Below, one piece after another: positions 19,634 through 29,160 of a stretch of DNA of 33,645 nt (position 1 is the stretch's first letter; each line of letters opens with the position of its first letter). The stretch spans positions 1 to 33,645 of the forward strand of contig JACNKI010000224.1 in the NCBI GenBank assembly GCA_014382125.1. The letters run 5' to 3'. The notes under the pieces were generated by a model. The model saw nothing but the letters and a program-made list of their open reading frames with translations, had not been told where the DNA came from and did no database searches. The position numbers were made by a program, and so were the translations under genes. The DNA comes from Bacteroidota bacterium (GTDB lineage: Bacteria > Bacteroidota > Bacteroidia > Bacteroidales > FEN-979).

Positions 19634-19650
19634 GTCCTGTTGGGCCCACA
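19634..19650. repeat. Imperfect copy of the tRNA 3' end (att-like)
   Basis: gtcctgttgggcccaca versus gtcctggtgggcccaca at 13956..13972; 16/17 identical. Confidence 0.7.
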
Positions 19651-19669
19651 TGAAAATCAAAATAAATGC

Positions 19670-20938
19670 TCACAATTCCATTCCAAAATGTTTTGTAACT
19701 TGATTAGAAGAGGCAATGGCGTCCTCGTGAAAACCTTTTCCAAAATAACTTCCACAAAAATAAGAATGATTGACACCATTTAATGAAGGCAATTTATTTT
19801 GGATACGAAGAGTGTCCAGCGTGTAATGAGGAAAATAATGTTCCATTTCTGTTACAATTGTATTTTCCCGAATAGGAAAAAAAGGATTAAAGGAGACAAA
19901 ATAGGGATTCTTCGATTTCTTCCCTGTAATATTATTTGCCCAATTCATTATGGAGGCTTGAATAAAACCGTTCTTGTCCTTTTCAAGATGGAAATTATAA
20001 GTTGACCATAAATTTTCATTTTGAACCAGCCGTGATGTATCTGTGTGCATAATGGATTTTATTTTATGGGCCTTCCAAATGCTAAGACAATTCAGTTCAT
20101 TTTCAGTGGGATCATCGAGTAATGTTAGTGCTTGATGTGGAAGTGTGGCAATGATGACTTTATCAAAATAATGACTTTCCCCATTCTGCATTTTTAAAAT
20201 AATCCCGTTCTTCTTACGGTACACTTTACGAATACCAGAATTGAGTTTAATATTCTCATTTCCTATTTTGCTTGTTATCTTTTGAATATAGTCAATACAT
20301 CCTCCTTGAATGGTTTTCCAATAAAAAGCAAATAACGGACTGATTAAATTATACTCCCCGACAAAATGTGCAAATTCTCCCGGATATTGCAGCGCCTCTT
20401 CATATGAAGGGCCCCAGGCTGCATTAATCTCAGAAAAAAATAAGTCACGAAATGCTTCAGAGTATCTCTTTTTTTTAAAGTAAAGCTCCAACGTAATATC
20501 ATGTAATTCCCCATTGCTGTGATCTTTTATGGTTTGTTTCTTAAAAACCAATAAATCACGAGATAGCATTAAATTCTCAGGATTGAATAAATCAAATCCC
20601 TGATCAACCAACCCTTTTAAATTATTAGTAATGCAATACTTCAATCTGTTATCATAGTACATAGTAAGCGAATTGATAACAAATCTGGGTTTCACGTCAA
20701 GTTGTGATAGTAGCTTTACAAATAAAGGGTATTTTTTGAGATTAAAGATAATGACGCCTGTATCAATTGGAATGCCATCATCGGTTATATAGGTATGAAT
20801 ACTTCCACCTGAATAGTAATTCTTTTCAAATATGGTGATTTCATGTTTTTGCCGTAAAATATATGCAGCGGTAAGTCCTGAAATGCCAGCACCAATCACG
20901 GCAATTTTATATCGTTTATCCAATGGCAATAGCGACAT
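19670..20938 (-). CDS. NAD(P)/FAD-dependent oxidoreductase, COG2907-like (amine-oxidase fold)
   Basis: YKIAVIGAGISGLTAAYILRQKHEITIFEKNYYSGGSIHTY Rossmann motif; FDKVIIATLPHQAL; C-terminal YFCGSYFGKGFHEDAIASSNQVTKHFG. Confidence 0.88.
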   Translation of the reverse strand: MSLLPLDKRYKIAVIGAGISGLTAAYILRQKHEITIFEKNYYSGGSIHTYITDDGIPIDTGVIIFNLKKYPLFVKLLSQLDVKPRFVINSLTMYYDNRLKYCITNNLKGLVDQGFDLFNPENLMLSRDLLVFKKQTIKDHSNGELHDITLELYFKKKRYSEAFRDLFFSEINAAWGPSYEEALQYPGEFAHFVGEYNLISPLFAFYWKTIQGGCIDYIQKITSKIGNENIKLNSGIRKVYRKKNGIILKMQNGESHYFDKVIIATLPHQALTLLDDPTENELNCLSIWKAHKIKSIMHTDTSRLVQNENLWSTYNFHLEKDKNGFIQASIMNWANNITGKKSKNPYFVSFNPFFPIRENTIVTEMEHYFPHYTLDTLRIQNKLPSLNGVNHSYFCGSYFGKGFHEDAIASSNQVTKHFGMEL

Positions 20939-20975
20939 TAAACAAATATAAGTTTAATGTCAGGATAATCAGTAT

Positions 20976-21280
20976 TTATTTCCTCTCCCTGCGAACATAA
21001 CTCAACTTATCCCTGGATCTCCAGGTGGCTCCATTATCGTTGGTGGACTCTATTTCGAGGATAAAATCATTATCTTCCATATCGCGGATAAGAATACGGG
21101 AATAGCTGTTTTTTTGTGTTGAATCCACATCGCTGATAAAAACCTGGTTTGCAATGAATGTACTGTCATTAAAATCAAACATGTAATCATCCACAAGCGG
21201 TTGAATATTTCTTCATAATACTATTTAGCTATAGAATGCCCGGTTTTCTGAGTAAATATTAGCTCATAAGTCCTTAAAAG
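20976..21280 (-). pseudogene. Deletion-fusion scar: 5' end/upstream of a PQQ-propeller gene joined to the 3' end of a DUF1579-like gene
   Basis: Translation ...FNDSTFIANQVFISDVDSTQKNSYSRILIRDMEDNDFILEIESTNDNGATWRSRDKLSYVRR parallels the C-terminus of 23364..24554. 21180-21275 parallels 25779-25873 (atgtaatcatccacaag...agctcataa). Confidence 0.8.
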
Positions 21281-21284
21281 TAAC

Positions 21285-22727
21285 TTATTTCTTCACCTTG
21301 TTCCCCTGATACCCAAAAAGTCGCTTCTCCTTAACCTCCTTCTCAACGTATTTTGGCACCATCTCCTCCCAGCCGGGTTCACCCTCCCGGATCATTCGCA
21401 GCACGTTGGCCGAGTCGATATACAGCCATTCCTTTCTAACGTCTGTGATGTCGAGAATCTTTCTGCTTTTTATCAGGTAATGATAGAGGTCTTCCTCTTC
21501 ATCTGAAAGGTGGATATCTTTTGACGTCAGGAGTTCTCCCGCAGCTTCCCGGGTTTTGATGGATACCGAGGGGATGGTTGGATAAATATAAAGCTTCATG
21601 TTATTCACAAAAAGTTTGCCGAACGCTTCCAGAATCCCCCCTTTGAGATCGGTATAGTACTTCTCGTTGATCACCTTGAGGAAGGTGGGAATCCCGATTA
21701 CAACTCGCAGATTTTTTATAGCAAACTGCGAAAAATAGCTGACCAGCCTGTAGTATTCCCGAAATTTTGAGATCATCACATTTTGCCCCAATCCATTCAG
21801 CAAATCGACCCGCTCGAGGAAATCGCGTTCATCAATTTCCCCTTTTCGTAACAGGTTGTTGACTGATATTTCGCAAAGTGATAATGTATTTTCCCTGGTA
21901 TAATCTTCATCCCGTTTGAAGATCCGGTAGCTGGACTTCAGCATATCAAATCCTACCTTATGGATGGGACGGAATGCTCCCCTGAAGAGCAAAACATTTT
22001 TTTTATATAGGATATCAGAGGGTTGTTGAACCTCGCCGTTCCGGTCAAAGATCATCGCTGATGTCATGCCGTTCTTCACCAGCTGAACCCCCAGAAGGCG
22101 ATTATCTACATAGTCAAGATCCGGACCACGCATTCTCATCATAGTGATCTCGATGCGATCTTTTGAGATATTATCCATCAGCGAGCGGATGAATTCAACC
22201 GGGTGTTTGATGAAATGATAACAGGCGAAAATCAGGTTAACGCCAAGAATGCCCAGCGTTTGTTGCTGAAGCAAGGTATCCTGCTCAAGGAGATTCACAT
22301 GAAGCAGTACTTCATTGGGTTCTGTTTCAGGATCATGCTGGAATCGCATTCCCATCCAGCCATTGCTGTAATTGTCCTTCTGGTAATTCAGGGTAGTCAC
22401 CGTGTTGGCAAAGGCAAAATATTTCGTTGGGTTCTCCCGCTTTCCCGTCAGCAGCCCGACAAGGTCATTGTACTCTTCATCCAGCATTTTACATAACCTG
22501 CCCTCTGATACGTATTTACCTGGTTTGTTCTGATTGTAGAGCCTGTCACTGAACAATTTATCATAAGCAGAGATTGATTTTGCGATGGTCCCGGAAGCGC
22601 CCCCTGCCTGGAAGAACTGCCGGGCTACCTCCTGCCCCCCGCCAATCTCTGCAATGGTACCGTAAATTGATGTATCCAGGTTTATGATTAATGCTTTTCG
22701 ATTGGCGCTGGGAATATCCCGTTCCAT
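21285..22727 (-). CDS. Conserved protein of uncertain function (family sometimes labelled nicotinate-nucleotide adenylyltransferase-like)
   Basis: LNIDTSIYGTIAEIGGGQEVARQFFQAGGASGTIAKSISAYD ... FAFANTVTTLNY...GWMGMRFQ pattern, recognised from memory as a widespread bacterial family. Function uncertain. Confidence 0.75.
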   Translation of the reverse strand: MERDIPSANRKALIINLDTSIYGTIAEIGGGQEVARQFFQAGGASGTIAKSISAYDKLFSDRLYNQNKPGKYVSEGRLCKMLDEEYNDLVGLLTGKRENPTKYFAFANTVTTLNYQKDNYSNGWMGMRFQHDPETEPNEVLLHVNLLEQDTLLQQQTLGILGVNLIFACYHFIKHPVEFIRSLMDNISKDRIEITMMRMRGPDLDYVDNRLLGVQLVKNGMTSAMIFDRNGEVQQPSDILYKKNVLLFRGAFRPIHKVGFDMLKSSYRIFKRDEDYTRENTLSLCEISVNNLLRKGEIDERDFLERVDLLNGLGQNVMISKFREYYRLVSYFSQFAIKNLRVVIGIPTFLKVINEKYYTDLKGGILEAFGKLFVNNMKLYIYPTIPSVSIKTREAAGELLTSKDIHLSDEEEDLYHYLIKSRKILDITDVRKEWLYIDSANVLRMIREGEPGWEEMVPKYVEKEVKEKRLFGYQGNKVKK

Positions 22728-22849
22728 ACGCTAGAGATTTTTTGGATAAGATCAAAGATACAAATTTCTCCGGTTTTGTTCAACACTTACCACATACCTG
22801 CGATATCGTTAAGAAAATTTCCGGATATGAAAATCTAAGTAAATTAAAG

Positions 22850-22906
22850 AAGGCAATTTATTTTGGATACGGAGAGTGTCCATCGTGTAACGAGGAAAAT
22901 AGTGGA
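22850..22906 (-). pseudogene. Relic of a second COG2907-like flavoprotein gene
   Basis: gaaggcaatttattttggatacggagagtgtccatcgtgtaacgaggaaaatagtg is nearly identical to ~19784-19839 inside the flavoprotein gene; minus strand encodes HYFPRYTMDTLRIQNKLPS versus HYFPHYTLDTLRIQNKLPS. Confidence 0.8.
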
Positions 22907-23006
22907 TACAGGAAAATCTCTTTATATCTATTATTCAATATTACAAAATATATAAAGCCTGGCGGGTCCATAACAAAGAAAGTAGCAACTATCATTTTAT
23001 TCAGAA

Positions 23007-23336
23007 TCACACCCTATTTTTATTCTTTTTTACTCGTTGAATCCTTCTGTACCTCTTTCTTGCTGCCTGCCTTCTCCAGTATTTCCCCCAAAGGATATTT
23101 GTCCAAAGCCTCTCGTGAAAATAATACAACACCAGTTTGGCAAGAATATCAATGGAAGTAATTATCGATACTGCACCCAGAACATCCCTAAAAGCTGTTT
23201 GCGTAGCCTGAGTAAAAATGGCGAAACTTATGATAAATGTTGCTCCGGAGGCCACAAACCTCCAACTGATAGCCTTTAAAACACTTCTGCTCGGGCTATC
23301 CTTGTCCAGAGGTTTATCTCTCCTTTTAGCAGACAT
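23007..23336 (-). CDS. DUF2061 membrane protein
   Basis: SRSVLKAISWRFVASGATFIISF...SIDILAKLVLYYFHERLWTNILWG, typical of the DUF2061 family. Confidence 0.85.
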   Translation of the reverse strand: MSAKRRDKPLDKDSPSRSVLKAISWRFVASGATFIISFAIFTQATQTAFRDVLGAVSIITSIDILAKLVLYYFHERLWTNILWGKYWRRQAARKRYRRIQRVKKNKNRV

Positions 23337-23363
23337 TTTCAATCGTTATCAAAAACAATATTA

Positions 23364-24554
23364 CTAAAAAAGCTCCTTCCTGCGAATATAAGTAAATTTA
23401 TCTTGTGGTCGCCAGTTGGCTCCGGCATCCCTGGTTGTCTTGACTTCAAATACAAACGAATCACCTTCCATATCCCGAAGAATAATACGGGAAAAAGCAT
23501 TTTGTTGTGTTGAATCCTCCCTGTTAATAAAAACCTGGTCTGCGATAAAGGTGCTGTCATTAAAATTACCTTCAAACAGTTCAAAATCAGATGAGAATCC
23601 GTTATAAACAATAATTTTGTATTTTTTTTCTGAGGAAATATAGGAGTAGTTTATCCATTTTGATTGCACATATATTCTGTCGTATATGATTTTCTCTAAC
23701 AACCTATTGGTTGACTCCCAAAGAATAATTGAAAAAGTGCTATCAAGACGATACCAGGACCCGCGCCTGGACCATACGTCCACTTTCACATCCCACTCTC
23801 CTTCCAAAAATGCCAGCTTTTTCATTTCAGCACTCCGGGGAAATTCAAATAGCTCCTCATCAACCTCTATGTTAAATTTTATATCCTCAATTTGAAGCAT
23901 CCTGTTGCGTTGGTAGAAGGTACGCTCAATGAAAAAGGGAATAACAATTCCGTTAACTGTCCTGAAATCATCGAAATAGGACTCTGCAGGACCGCCATAA
24001 CCAAAATCAGCCCATTCCGATTCGCATTTATATTCTAAATATGTATTCGCATCCAGGAACCATGTTTCTGATTTACCATTTGGCCGGGATAATTTAATGG
24101 CAAATACATCTATCCCGTCAACAGTTTGTTTGCCAAGTAATTCCACGGTGAAACCTCTCTCTTCCCATTTATAAAATGGAGTGAAAAATTCAGCTTTTTG
24201 ATTAAAAACATTGACTTCGGTTTTGTTTAATGCTCTCGGAAAACTGAAATCATGCCAGGGATCAATGGTCCACCCGGAAGTGCCGTTAAACGCTTCTGTA
24301 ACTTTATGTTTACCCAGATGCAGTTCGCTGTAGTAGGCTCCCGAATTTGTTTTCAGGGCATAAAAGTCATCCTCTTCGCTGAAGGCAATAAACCGGCCTC
24401 TGATCTCCATCGATTGAATCGCATCCCATTTATCGGTATCTCCATGTGCGTCGATATGTTTCGCTATAATTTCATCTATATCCTGAGCATGCATGATCGA
24501 TGAAATACAAAATAAACTGAGAATAACGAAAATTAGGCGTCTTACTGATTTCAT
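23364..24554 (-). CDS. Secreted protein: LolA-like N-terminal half plus DUF1579-like C-terminal half
   Basis: Signal peptide; IIAKHIDAHGDTDKWDAIQSMEIRGRF; LEYKCESEWADFG; LEGEWDVKVDVWSRRGSWYRLDSTFSI...KFTYIRRKE. Confidence 0.75.
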   Translation of the reverse strand: MKSVRRLIFVILSLFCISSIMHAQDIDEIIAKHIDAHGDTDKWDAIQSMEIRGRFIAFSEEDDFYALKTNSGAYYSELHLGKHKVTEAFNGTSGWTIDPWHDFSFPRALNKTEVNVFNQKAEFFTPFYKWEERGFTVELLGKQTVDGIDVFAIKLSRPNGKSETWFLDANTYLEYKCESEWADFGYGGPAESYFDDFRTVNGIVIPFFIERTFYQRNRMLQIEDIKFNIEVDEELFEFPRSAEMKKLAFLEGEWDVKVDVWSRRGSWYRLDSTFSIILWESTNRLLEKIIYDRIYVQSKWINYSYISSEKKYKIIVYNGFSSDFELFEGNFNDSTFIADQVFINREDSTQQNAFSRIILRDMEGDSFVFEVKTTRDAGANWRPQDKFTYIRRKELF

Positions 24555-24579
24555 GGTAATCCGGTTTATTTGTGAATGA

Positions 24580-25815
24580 TTACTTCAACGTATAACAAGC
24601 TGCTTCTGTAAGATTTCTTACATATATTTTCCCATCCTGAAATGAAGGAGCGGTCCATGATTTACCGGAAATGGACTGAATGGATCCATTTTCGATATAT
24701 GAATCGGGTGTTGCTTCAACAACAGCTAGCTTCCCCTGATCCGAAAGAACGAGCAATTTGTTGTCAACAAGGATAAGACTTCCTTTTCCAAAACCTCTTT
24801 TTGTCCATTTTACTTTACCTGTTTCTGCTGAAATACAACGCAATGAAGCCACATGAAATCCATAAATATATCCGTTGTAGTATAAACATGAACTAAAGTC
24901 ATTTTTCATGCTGTTTCCATGAATCAGTTCCGTGGCTTTGTTCTCTTCAATTTGAACGATGATAAATCCGGGATTGCGAATGCCGGAGAGAAAAATTTTG
25001 TTAGGGCCGATAAAGACAGGACTTGCGATAATATTTCCGAAAGGCATCGTATAAGACCATAATGTATCTCCTTGCGAAGTGTAGGCAACCAACTTTTGGC
25101 CGTTAGCAAATATAATCTGTTCCTGGCCATCGATCGTAACCAACAGGGGCGAGTTATACGAAGCATTTCCATTAGCTGAGGCCCAGATCGTATTTCCGTT
25201 CGTTTTATCAAACGACATAAAAGCGCTTGAATCTGTACCACCTACCTCCATAATAAGTTGATTGTCAACAAGGATAGGTGATGAAGAATACCCCCAGCGG
25301 GGACAGGTACTTCCGAACGCCTTTACAAGATCAAGCTGCCAGATCCGGTTGCCATCCTTTTTTGAATTGGCAGTGAGTTTTCCATTCGCACTTAAGCTAT
25401 AAATATTTAATTCGTCAACGGTAGGAGTTGATCGGGAACCATGTCCCCACCCATCTATCTCGATGAATATTGAATCTACATTTGACCTCCATAATTCATC
25501 ACCCGTATCCTCTTCGTAAGCCGCCACAAACTCGAAACCGGAGATACTATCCGTTTGTTCACTTGCCATAGTAAAAACTACCCCTTCAGAAACAATGAGT
25601 TCAGAAAAGGCAGGACCTATTTCCTTTTTCCATAAACGTGTGGGTTGTGTTTCAGCCCAGTTAATTTGCGATAGGTCTTCGGTTGAAACTCCATCTCCAT
25701 GCGGACCTCTGAATTGTGACCAGGATTCGGAGTTACTGTTTTGCGACAAACCTGTTAATGTGTAGATGAAAATCACGGATGTAATCATCCACAAGTGGTT
25801 GAGTATCTTCATCAT
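24580..25815 (-). CDS. PQQ-binding-like beta-propeller repeat protein, secreted
   Basis: Signal peptide; WSQFRGPHGDGVS; repeated GDELWRSNV / GNRIWQLDL / GNTIWASANG / GDTLWSYTM / GKVKWTKRG blades. Confidence 0.9.
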   Translation of the reverse strand: MMKILNHLWMITSVIFIYTLTGLSQNSNSESWSQFRGPHGDGVSTEDLSQINWAETQPTRLWKKEIGPAFSELIVSEGVVFTMASEQTDSISGFEFVAAYEEDTGDELWRSNVDSIFIEIDGWGHGSRSTPTVDELNIYSLSANGKLTANSKKDGNRIWQLDLVKAFGSTCPRWGYSSSPILVDNQLIMEVGGTDSSAFMSFDKTNGNTIWASANGNASYNSPLLVTIDGQEQIIFANGQKLVAYTSQGDTLWSYTMPFGNIIASPVFIGPNKIFLSGIRNPGFIIVQIEENKATELIHGNSMKNDFSSCLYYNGYIYGFHVASLRCISAETGKVKWTKRGFGKGSLILVDNKLLVLSDQGKLAVVEATPDSYIENGSIQSISGKSWTAPSFQDGKIYVRNLTEAACYTLK

Positions 25816-26050
25816 AATACATTAGCTGTTAGGTGCTTGACTTTCTGAGGAAAAATCAGCTCATAAAACTACTAAAAAAGAAGAAAATACAGCCCGTTAT
25901 TTTGATATGTTCTGGACGAATCTGCTAATCACTTAATTTAATCGATGAAACCGGATAAATGTAAATAACTTTTCATAAAACCACCTCTTTCAGATCCTGA
26001 TTTATTGCTGAATTGTTCTAATTTGCTTGTTTAACGAATACAGAACAATT

Positions 26051-27787
26051 ATGATGGCGTGGATCACGATTATTGGGAAAATCCTCACCCTGGTAGGCTC
26101 TCTGGGTCTTTTCTTGTTTGGTATGAAGCTCATGAGTGAAGCGCTCCAGAAAGTGGCCGGAAGTAAAATGAGACACATCCTGGCTGCCATGACCAACAGC
26201 CGGATAAAAGGTGCTTTCACCGGGATGCTGGTGACCACCACCATCCAGTCCTCCTCTGCCACTACCGTGATGGTGGTAAGTTTCGTCAACGCTGGGTTGC
26301 TTTCACTGGTTGCTGCAGTAGGCGTGATCATGGGGGCAAACATTGGGACCACGGTAACCGCCTGGCTTATCTCCCTCCTGGGATTTAAAATCAGCCTGAG
26401 CTTTTTATCGTTGCCACTGATTGGGATCAGCTTTCCTCTGTTCTTTTCCAAAAACAGCCTGCGAAAATCATGGGGCGAGTTCATCATTGGATTTGCCATC
26501 CTCTTTATTGGCCTTCAGTTTCTGAAAGAGTCTGTTCCCAACATCCAGAGCGATCCCGAATCCCTGCATTTTATATCCTCATTTACAGATCTGGGTTTCT
26601 TGTCTGTACTGATCTTCATCTTGATTGGTACAATCCTGACCATCCTCATTCAATCGTCGAGTGCCACCATGGCGTTAACCCTGGTAATGTGTTACAATGG
26701 GTTGATCCCATTTGAAATGGCTGCAGCCATGGTGCTGGGTGAAAACATCGGAACAACCGTTACGGCGAATTTTGCCGCTATGGTGGCCAATGTATCAGCC
26801 AAAAGAGCGGCCCGGGCCCACCTCATATTTAATTTGTTCGGAGTGATCTGGATGGTTGCTGTATTCCATTACTTTTTAAGGGGGATAGATTACTTCCTGC
26901 AACAGAAACATGGTGTCTCTATTTTAAATACTCATCTTACTACAAAAGATTTTGAGAGTATTCACAGTGTGTATCCGGTTGCACTCGCTATTTTCCACAC
27001 AAGCTTCAATATCATTAATACACTCCTTCTTATCGGATTTGCTGCATTTATTGCCAAAGTGGCGACAAAAATGGTCCCGGATAAAAGCGAAGATGATGAA
27101 GAGTTTACCCTGAAATATATTAGTTCAGGGTTGTTCTCCACCAGTGAATTATCCATCATACAAGCACGCAAAGAGGTATTTATTTTCGGAACTCGTATCG
27201 AAAAAATGTTTGAGTTATTGGAAAGCATGATGGTTGAGCCAAAACCGAAGAAATACTATAAGTTGCTGGATAAAATTAAAAAATATGAAGAGATAACCGA
27301 TGACCTTGAACTGGAAATTGCTTCTTACCTGACAAATGTATCCGAAGGCGAGATCAGCCATGAGAGCTCGAAGAAAATACGAGCCATGTTAAAGATCATT
27401 GATGATCTGGAAAGTATCGGAGATGTCATTTACGCATTCTCAAAAACCATAGATAATACAAACCAAGCCAAATCCAGGTTCACCCAGGAGCAGAAGGATC
27501 GACTCAATGAGATGTTTGAACTCTTGAAGCAGGCTTTCACAGAGATGAATCTGAACCTTGAAAAAGGATTCAGTGATGTGAACGTAGACCGTGCATATTT
27601 CCTTGAAAATCAGATAAACGAAAAAAGAGACCAGCTTCGTTTGCTACACGTCGAAGATCTGAAAGAGAAGAGATACAAACATAAAATTGGCGCTTTCTAC
27701 AGTGAAATGGTTTCCCAGAGCGAACGGATCGGGGATTACATCATCAACGTAAGCGAGGCCATCATCGAATACCAGGATACCGCCTGA
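26051..27787 (+). CDS. Na/Pi cotransporter family protein with C-terminal PhoU-like domain
   Basis: LGLFLFGMKLMSEALQKVAGSKMRHILAAMTNSRIKGAFTGMLVTTTIQSSSATTVMVVSFVNAGLL, second QSSSATMALTLVM repeat, helical PhoU-like tail. Confidence 0.93.
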   Translation: MMAWITIIGKILTLVGSLGLFLFGMKLMSEALQKVAGSKMRHILAAMTNSRIKGAFTGMLVTTTIQSSSATTVMVVSFVNAGLLSLVAAVGVIMGANIGTTVTAWLISLLGFKISLSFLSLPLIGISFPLFFSKNSLRKSWGEFIIGFAILFIGLQFLKESVPNIQSDPESLHFISSFTDLGFLSVLIFILIGTILTILIQSSSATMALTLVMCYNGLIPFEMAAAMVLGENIGTTVTANFAAMVANVSAKRAARAHLIFNLFGVIWMVAVFHYFLRGIDYFLQQKHGVSILNTHLTTKDFESIHSVYPVALAIFHTSFNIINTLLLIGFAAFIAKVATKMVPDKSEDDEEFTLKYISSGLFSTSELSIIQARKEVFIFGTRIEKMFELLESMMVEPKPKKYYKLLDKIKKYEEITDDLELEIASYLTNVSEGEISHESSKKIRAMLKIIDDLESIGDVIYAFSKTIDNTNQAKSRFTQEQKDRLNEMFELLKQAFTEMNLNLEKGFSDVNVDRAYFLENQINEKRDQLRLLHVEDLKEKRYKHKIGAFYSEMVSQSERIGDYIINVSEAIIEYQDTA

Positions 27788-27790
27788 TTG

Positions 27791-28078
27791 TTACCATTTA
27801 CGGCAGCCTGACTTCGTAGAACCACCATAGAAGATCATGATTCCAATGATAAAGCCAAGATTATAAGGCCATCCGGAATTGTTCACTTCATAAATACCCA
27901 CATTAGAATTAAAGAGGCTGATAATGAAGGTGATTAATGAGATGAAACCGTGCCAGAGGCCTGCCCAGAAACCGGCGGGATCGATATCAAATTTTTCATT
28001 TCCCGGAGCACAGGATGTCAGGATGATAGCTGCCAGCAGAATGAATGGCAACCAGTTAACGAATTTTGTAGATCTCAT
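27791..28078 (-). CDS. Small conserved lipoprotein/membrane protein
   Basis: Lipobox LTSC; GFWAGLWHGFISLITFIISLFNSNVGIYEVNNSGWPYNLGFIIGIMIFYGGSTKS. Confidence 0.7.
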   Translation of the reverse strand: MRSTKFVNWLPFILLAAIILTSCAPGNEKFDIDPAGFWAGLWHGFISLITFIISLFNSNVGIYEVNNSGWPYNLGFIIGIMIFYGGSTKSGCRKW

Positions 28079-28131
28079 GATAGTCGGTTTAATGAGATGC
28101 TAAATTAGAAAATTCCCCCGAATAATTAACA

Positions 28132-29160
28132 TCACTTTTTAATCGCTTTCACAATCATCACAATGATCAGGAGTAACAGAACACAACCGGTTACGATAAA
28201 TGCCCAGTTGTTCACCACGCTGGATTCCACAGAAAGCTCATACTCCTCAAATAATAATGAGAACGGCTGAACTTCCCAGCTCACCTGATTACCTTTCAGC
28301 ATGAACGAGTTGGTCTCAGTGATGATTCCAGGCATTTCAACCATCTCCGGATAGCTCTCCATATCAATCAGCGATTCAAAAAAGCTAACTTTTTTGGCGA
28401 ACTCTTCAAACAAAGGAGGATCCAGTTCTCCAAGCTTAAGCACTGCATCATTACCTGACCAATCAGCGAAAAGAGAGATGAACTTTTCCGGTTTCTCAAT
28501 CTCCCATTTATCAACTGTTTGATAGATGCTGTCATAGTACCTGGCAACATCTTCAGAAGCCTGTTTCGAACTCTCAAGTTTTGCAAGCCCCTCCTCCAGG
28601 ATATGAGAGATCTCGGCTGTTATGGTAGTAGCAAGAAAGACTTCTGCACGCTCTTCTGCTTTTTCAAGTCGGACCGTATCAGATTTGCTGACAATATCTT
28701 TTTTCCCTGATAGCCAGAGAATATCATCAGCAGAGAGGTAATCTTTATAGTTAAGAAAGGTAAATGGATTTGTGGGTTGGAAAACTTCCAGGAAACTCAG
28801 GTAGGAGTAAAAAAAGCCAAACCGGTATTCCACGGTAATTTTGCGCTTCAGCTGTCTTCTCCAGCTAGTGTCTGCATTGATCTCTCCGTTTAGTTCATCA
28901 CAATTCGTGTATATTTTTATATAGGTCAGGATATAATCATCATCATCTCCACTCGTATCTTTTGTGGCTACTTTATGCCAGGTTGAATCAACCGGATAGG
29001 GCAGGTCACCCCGAAATACATCCGATGAGTCACCGGTAATCCTGATAGTACGGGTGAAGGTTCCATCTTTATGAATTTGCGTGGAGACCGTGATCTCCCT
29101 GCACCCACTGATAACAAGAAGAACAATGAATATCAATATTAGGATTTCTCGTGTTTTCAT
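28132..29160 (-). CDS. Uncharacterised lipoprotein with C-terminal TM helix
   Basis: Lipobox LVISGC; C-terminal NWAFIVTGCVLLLLIIVMIVKAIKK; 4-nt overlap with the upstream gene. Confidence 0.7.
   Translation of the reverse strand: MKTREILILIFIVLLVISGCREITVSTQIHKDGTFTRTIRITGDSSDVFRGDLPYPVDSTWHKVATKDTSGDDDDYILTYIKIYTNCDELNGEINADTSWRRQLKRKITVEYRFGFFYSYLSFLEVFQPTNPFTFLNYKDYLSADDILWLSGKKDIVSKSDTVRLEKAEERAEVFLATTITAEISHILEEGLAKLESSKQASEDVARYYDSIYQTVDKWEIEKPEKFISLFADWSGNDAVLKLGELDPPLFEEFAKKVSFFESLIDMESYPEMVEMPGIITETNSFMLKGNQVSWEVQPFSLLFEEYELSVESSVVNNWAFIVTGCVLLLLIIVMIVKAIKK

Noticed and set aside
22691-23161. Plus-strand ORF of 156 aa
   Set aside because: It overlaps antisense the start of 21285..22727, the flavoprotein relic and the DUF2061 gene. 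No recognisable protein features; the relic reads sensibly only on the minus strand.
26002-26499. Minus-strand ORF of 165 aa
   Set aside because: Antisense to the Na/Pi cotransporter N-terminus; shadow ORF.
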